From Candidatus Zhuqueibacterota bacterium 4484_188 (GTDB lineage: Bacteria; Calditrichota; Calditrichia; RBG-13-44-9), in contig MVCZ01000141.1 of NCBI GenBank assembly GCA_002049825.1, positions 1-5,136 on the forward strand: DNA of 5,136 nucleotides. Reading direction: 5' to 3'. Positions 5,132 through 5,136 of the stretch are shown piece after piece. A model generated the notes under the pieces. That model had not been told where the DNA came from and made no database searches. It saw only the letters and a list, made by a program, of their open reading frames with translations. Numbering within the stretch: position 1 is the stretch's first letter; each line of letters begins with the position of its first letter. The translations under genes were made by a program, and so were the position numbers.

Positions 5132-5136
5132 AAAGC

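Noticed and set aside
4868..5136. CRISPR array in the repetitive tail
   Set aside because: GTCATT copies are too short and irregularly spaced (17, 18 and 7 bp), and the palindrome occurs once; no direct repeat-spacer pattern.

Overview
The window looks like an ordinary bacterial chromosomal segment with moderate GC content and mostly short spacers. All recognisable genes are on the + strand. The gene types are a radical SAM enzyme of the AMMECR1/Memo-associated family, a Lon-type ATP-dependent protease, a zinc-finger-less DnaJ/CbpA-type co-chaperone and a Mut7-C/zinc-ribbon protein. Together with the Lon wording and a TAnnTTTG-like promoter box, they suggest an anaerobic or environmental lineage near the FCB/Calditrichota/KSB1 part of the tree. 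That placement is an impression from protein style and is weak.

Layout. Bases 1-557 hold the C-terminal half of the radical SAM gene, whose start lies outside the window. Bases 558-812 are a non-coding regulatory region. It has three TTGTCA boxes spaced exactly 30 bp apart and a candidate promoter that fits both a sigma-54 -24/-12 element and a Bacteroidetes-type -7 box. Next come a 79-residue two-helix membrane protein (813-1052) and, 18 bp later, lon (1071-3293). A 79-bp spacer leads to the dnaJ/cbpA gene (3373-4311), and a 73-bp spacer leads to a TTG-started Mut7-C protein (4385-4867). The tail (4868-5136) has no gene. It carries a cluster of GTCATT words and a 141-bp concentric palindromic element.

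The most notable point is that lon is broken. Measured against the usual Lon plan, its N-terminal half has one in-frame deletion of about 22 codons, a 24-bp tandem duplication, and two further deletions. Those two deletions shift the reading frame out and then back in. The AAA+ and Ser-Lys protease domains downstream are complete, with every catalytic motif present. The gene is therefore either a fairly young pseudogene, an N-terminally stripped Lon, or an assembly problem.

The small membrane protein and lon probably share a transcript from the 760-775 promoter. lon and dnaJ/cbpA form a protein quality-control pair: chaperone delivery and ATP-dependent degradation. The Mut7-C protein keeps its zinc ribbon but seems to have lost the acidic residues of its PIN-like nuclease site. 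I see no CRISPR array, rRNA, tRNA, prophage or transposase gene, and nothing that amounts to a clear new multi-gene system. The best leads are the lon lesions, the nested palindrome, the degenerate Mut7-C and the 30-bp-phased boxes.
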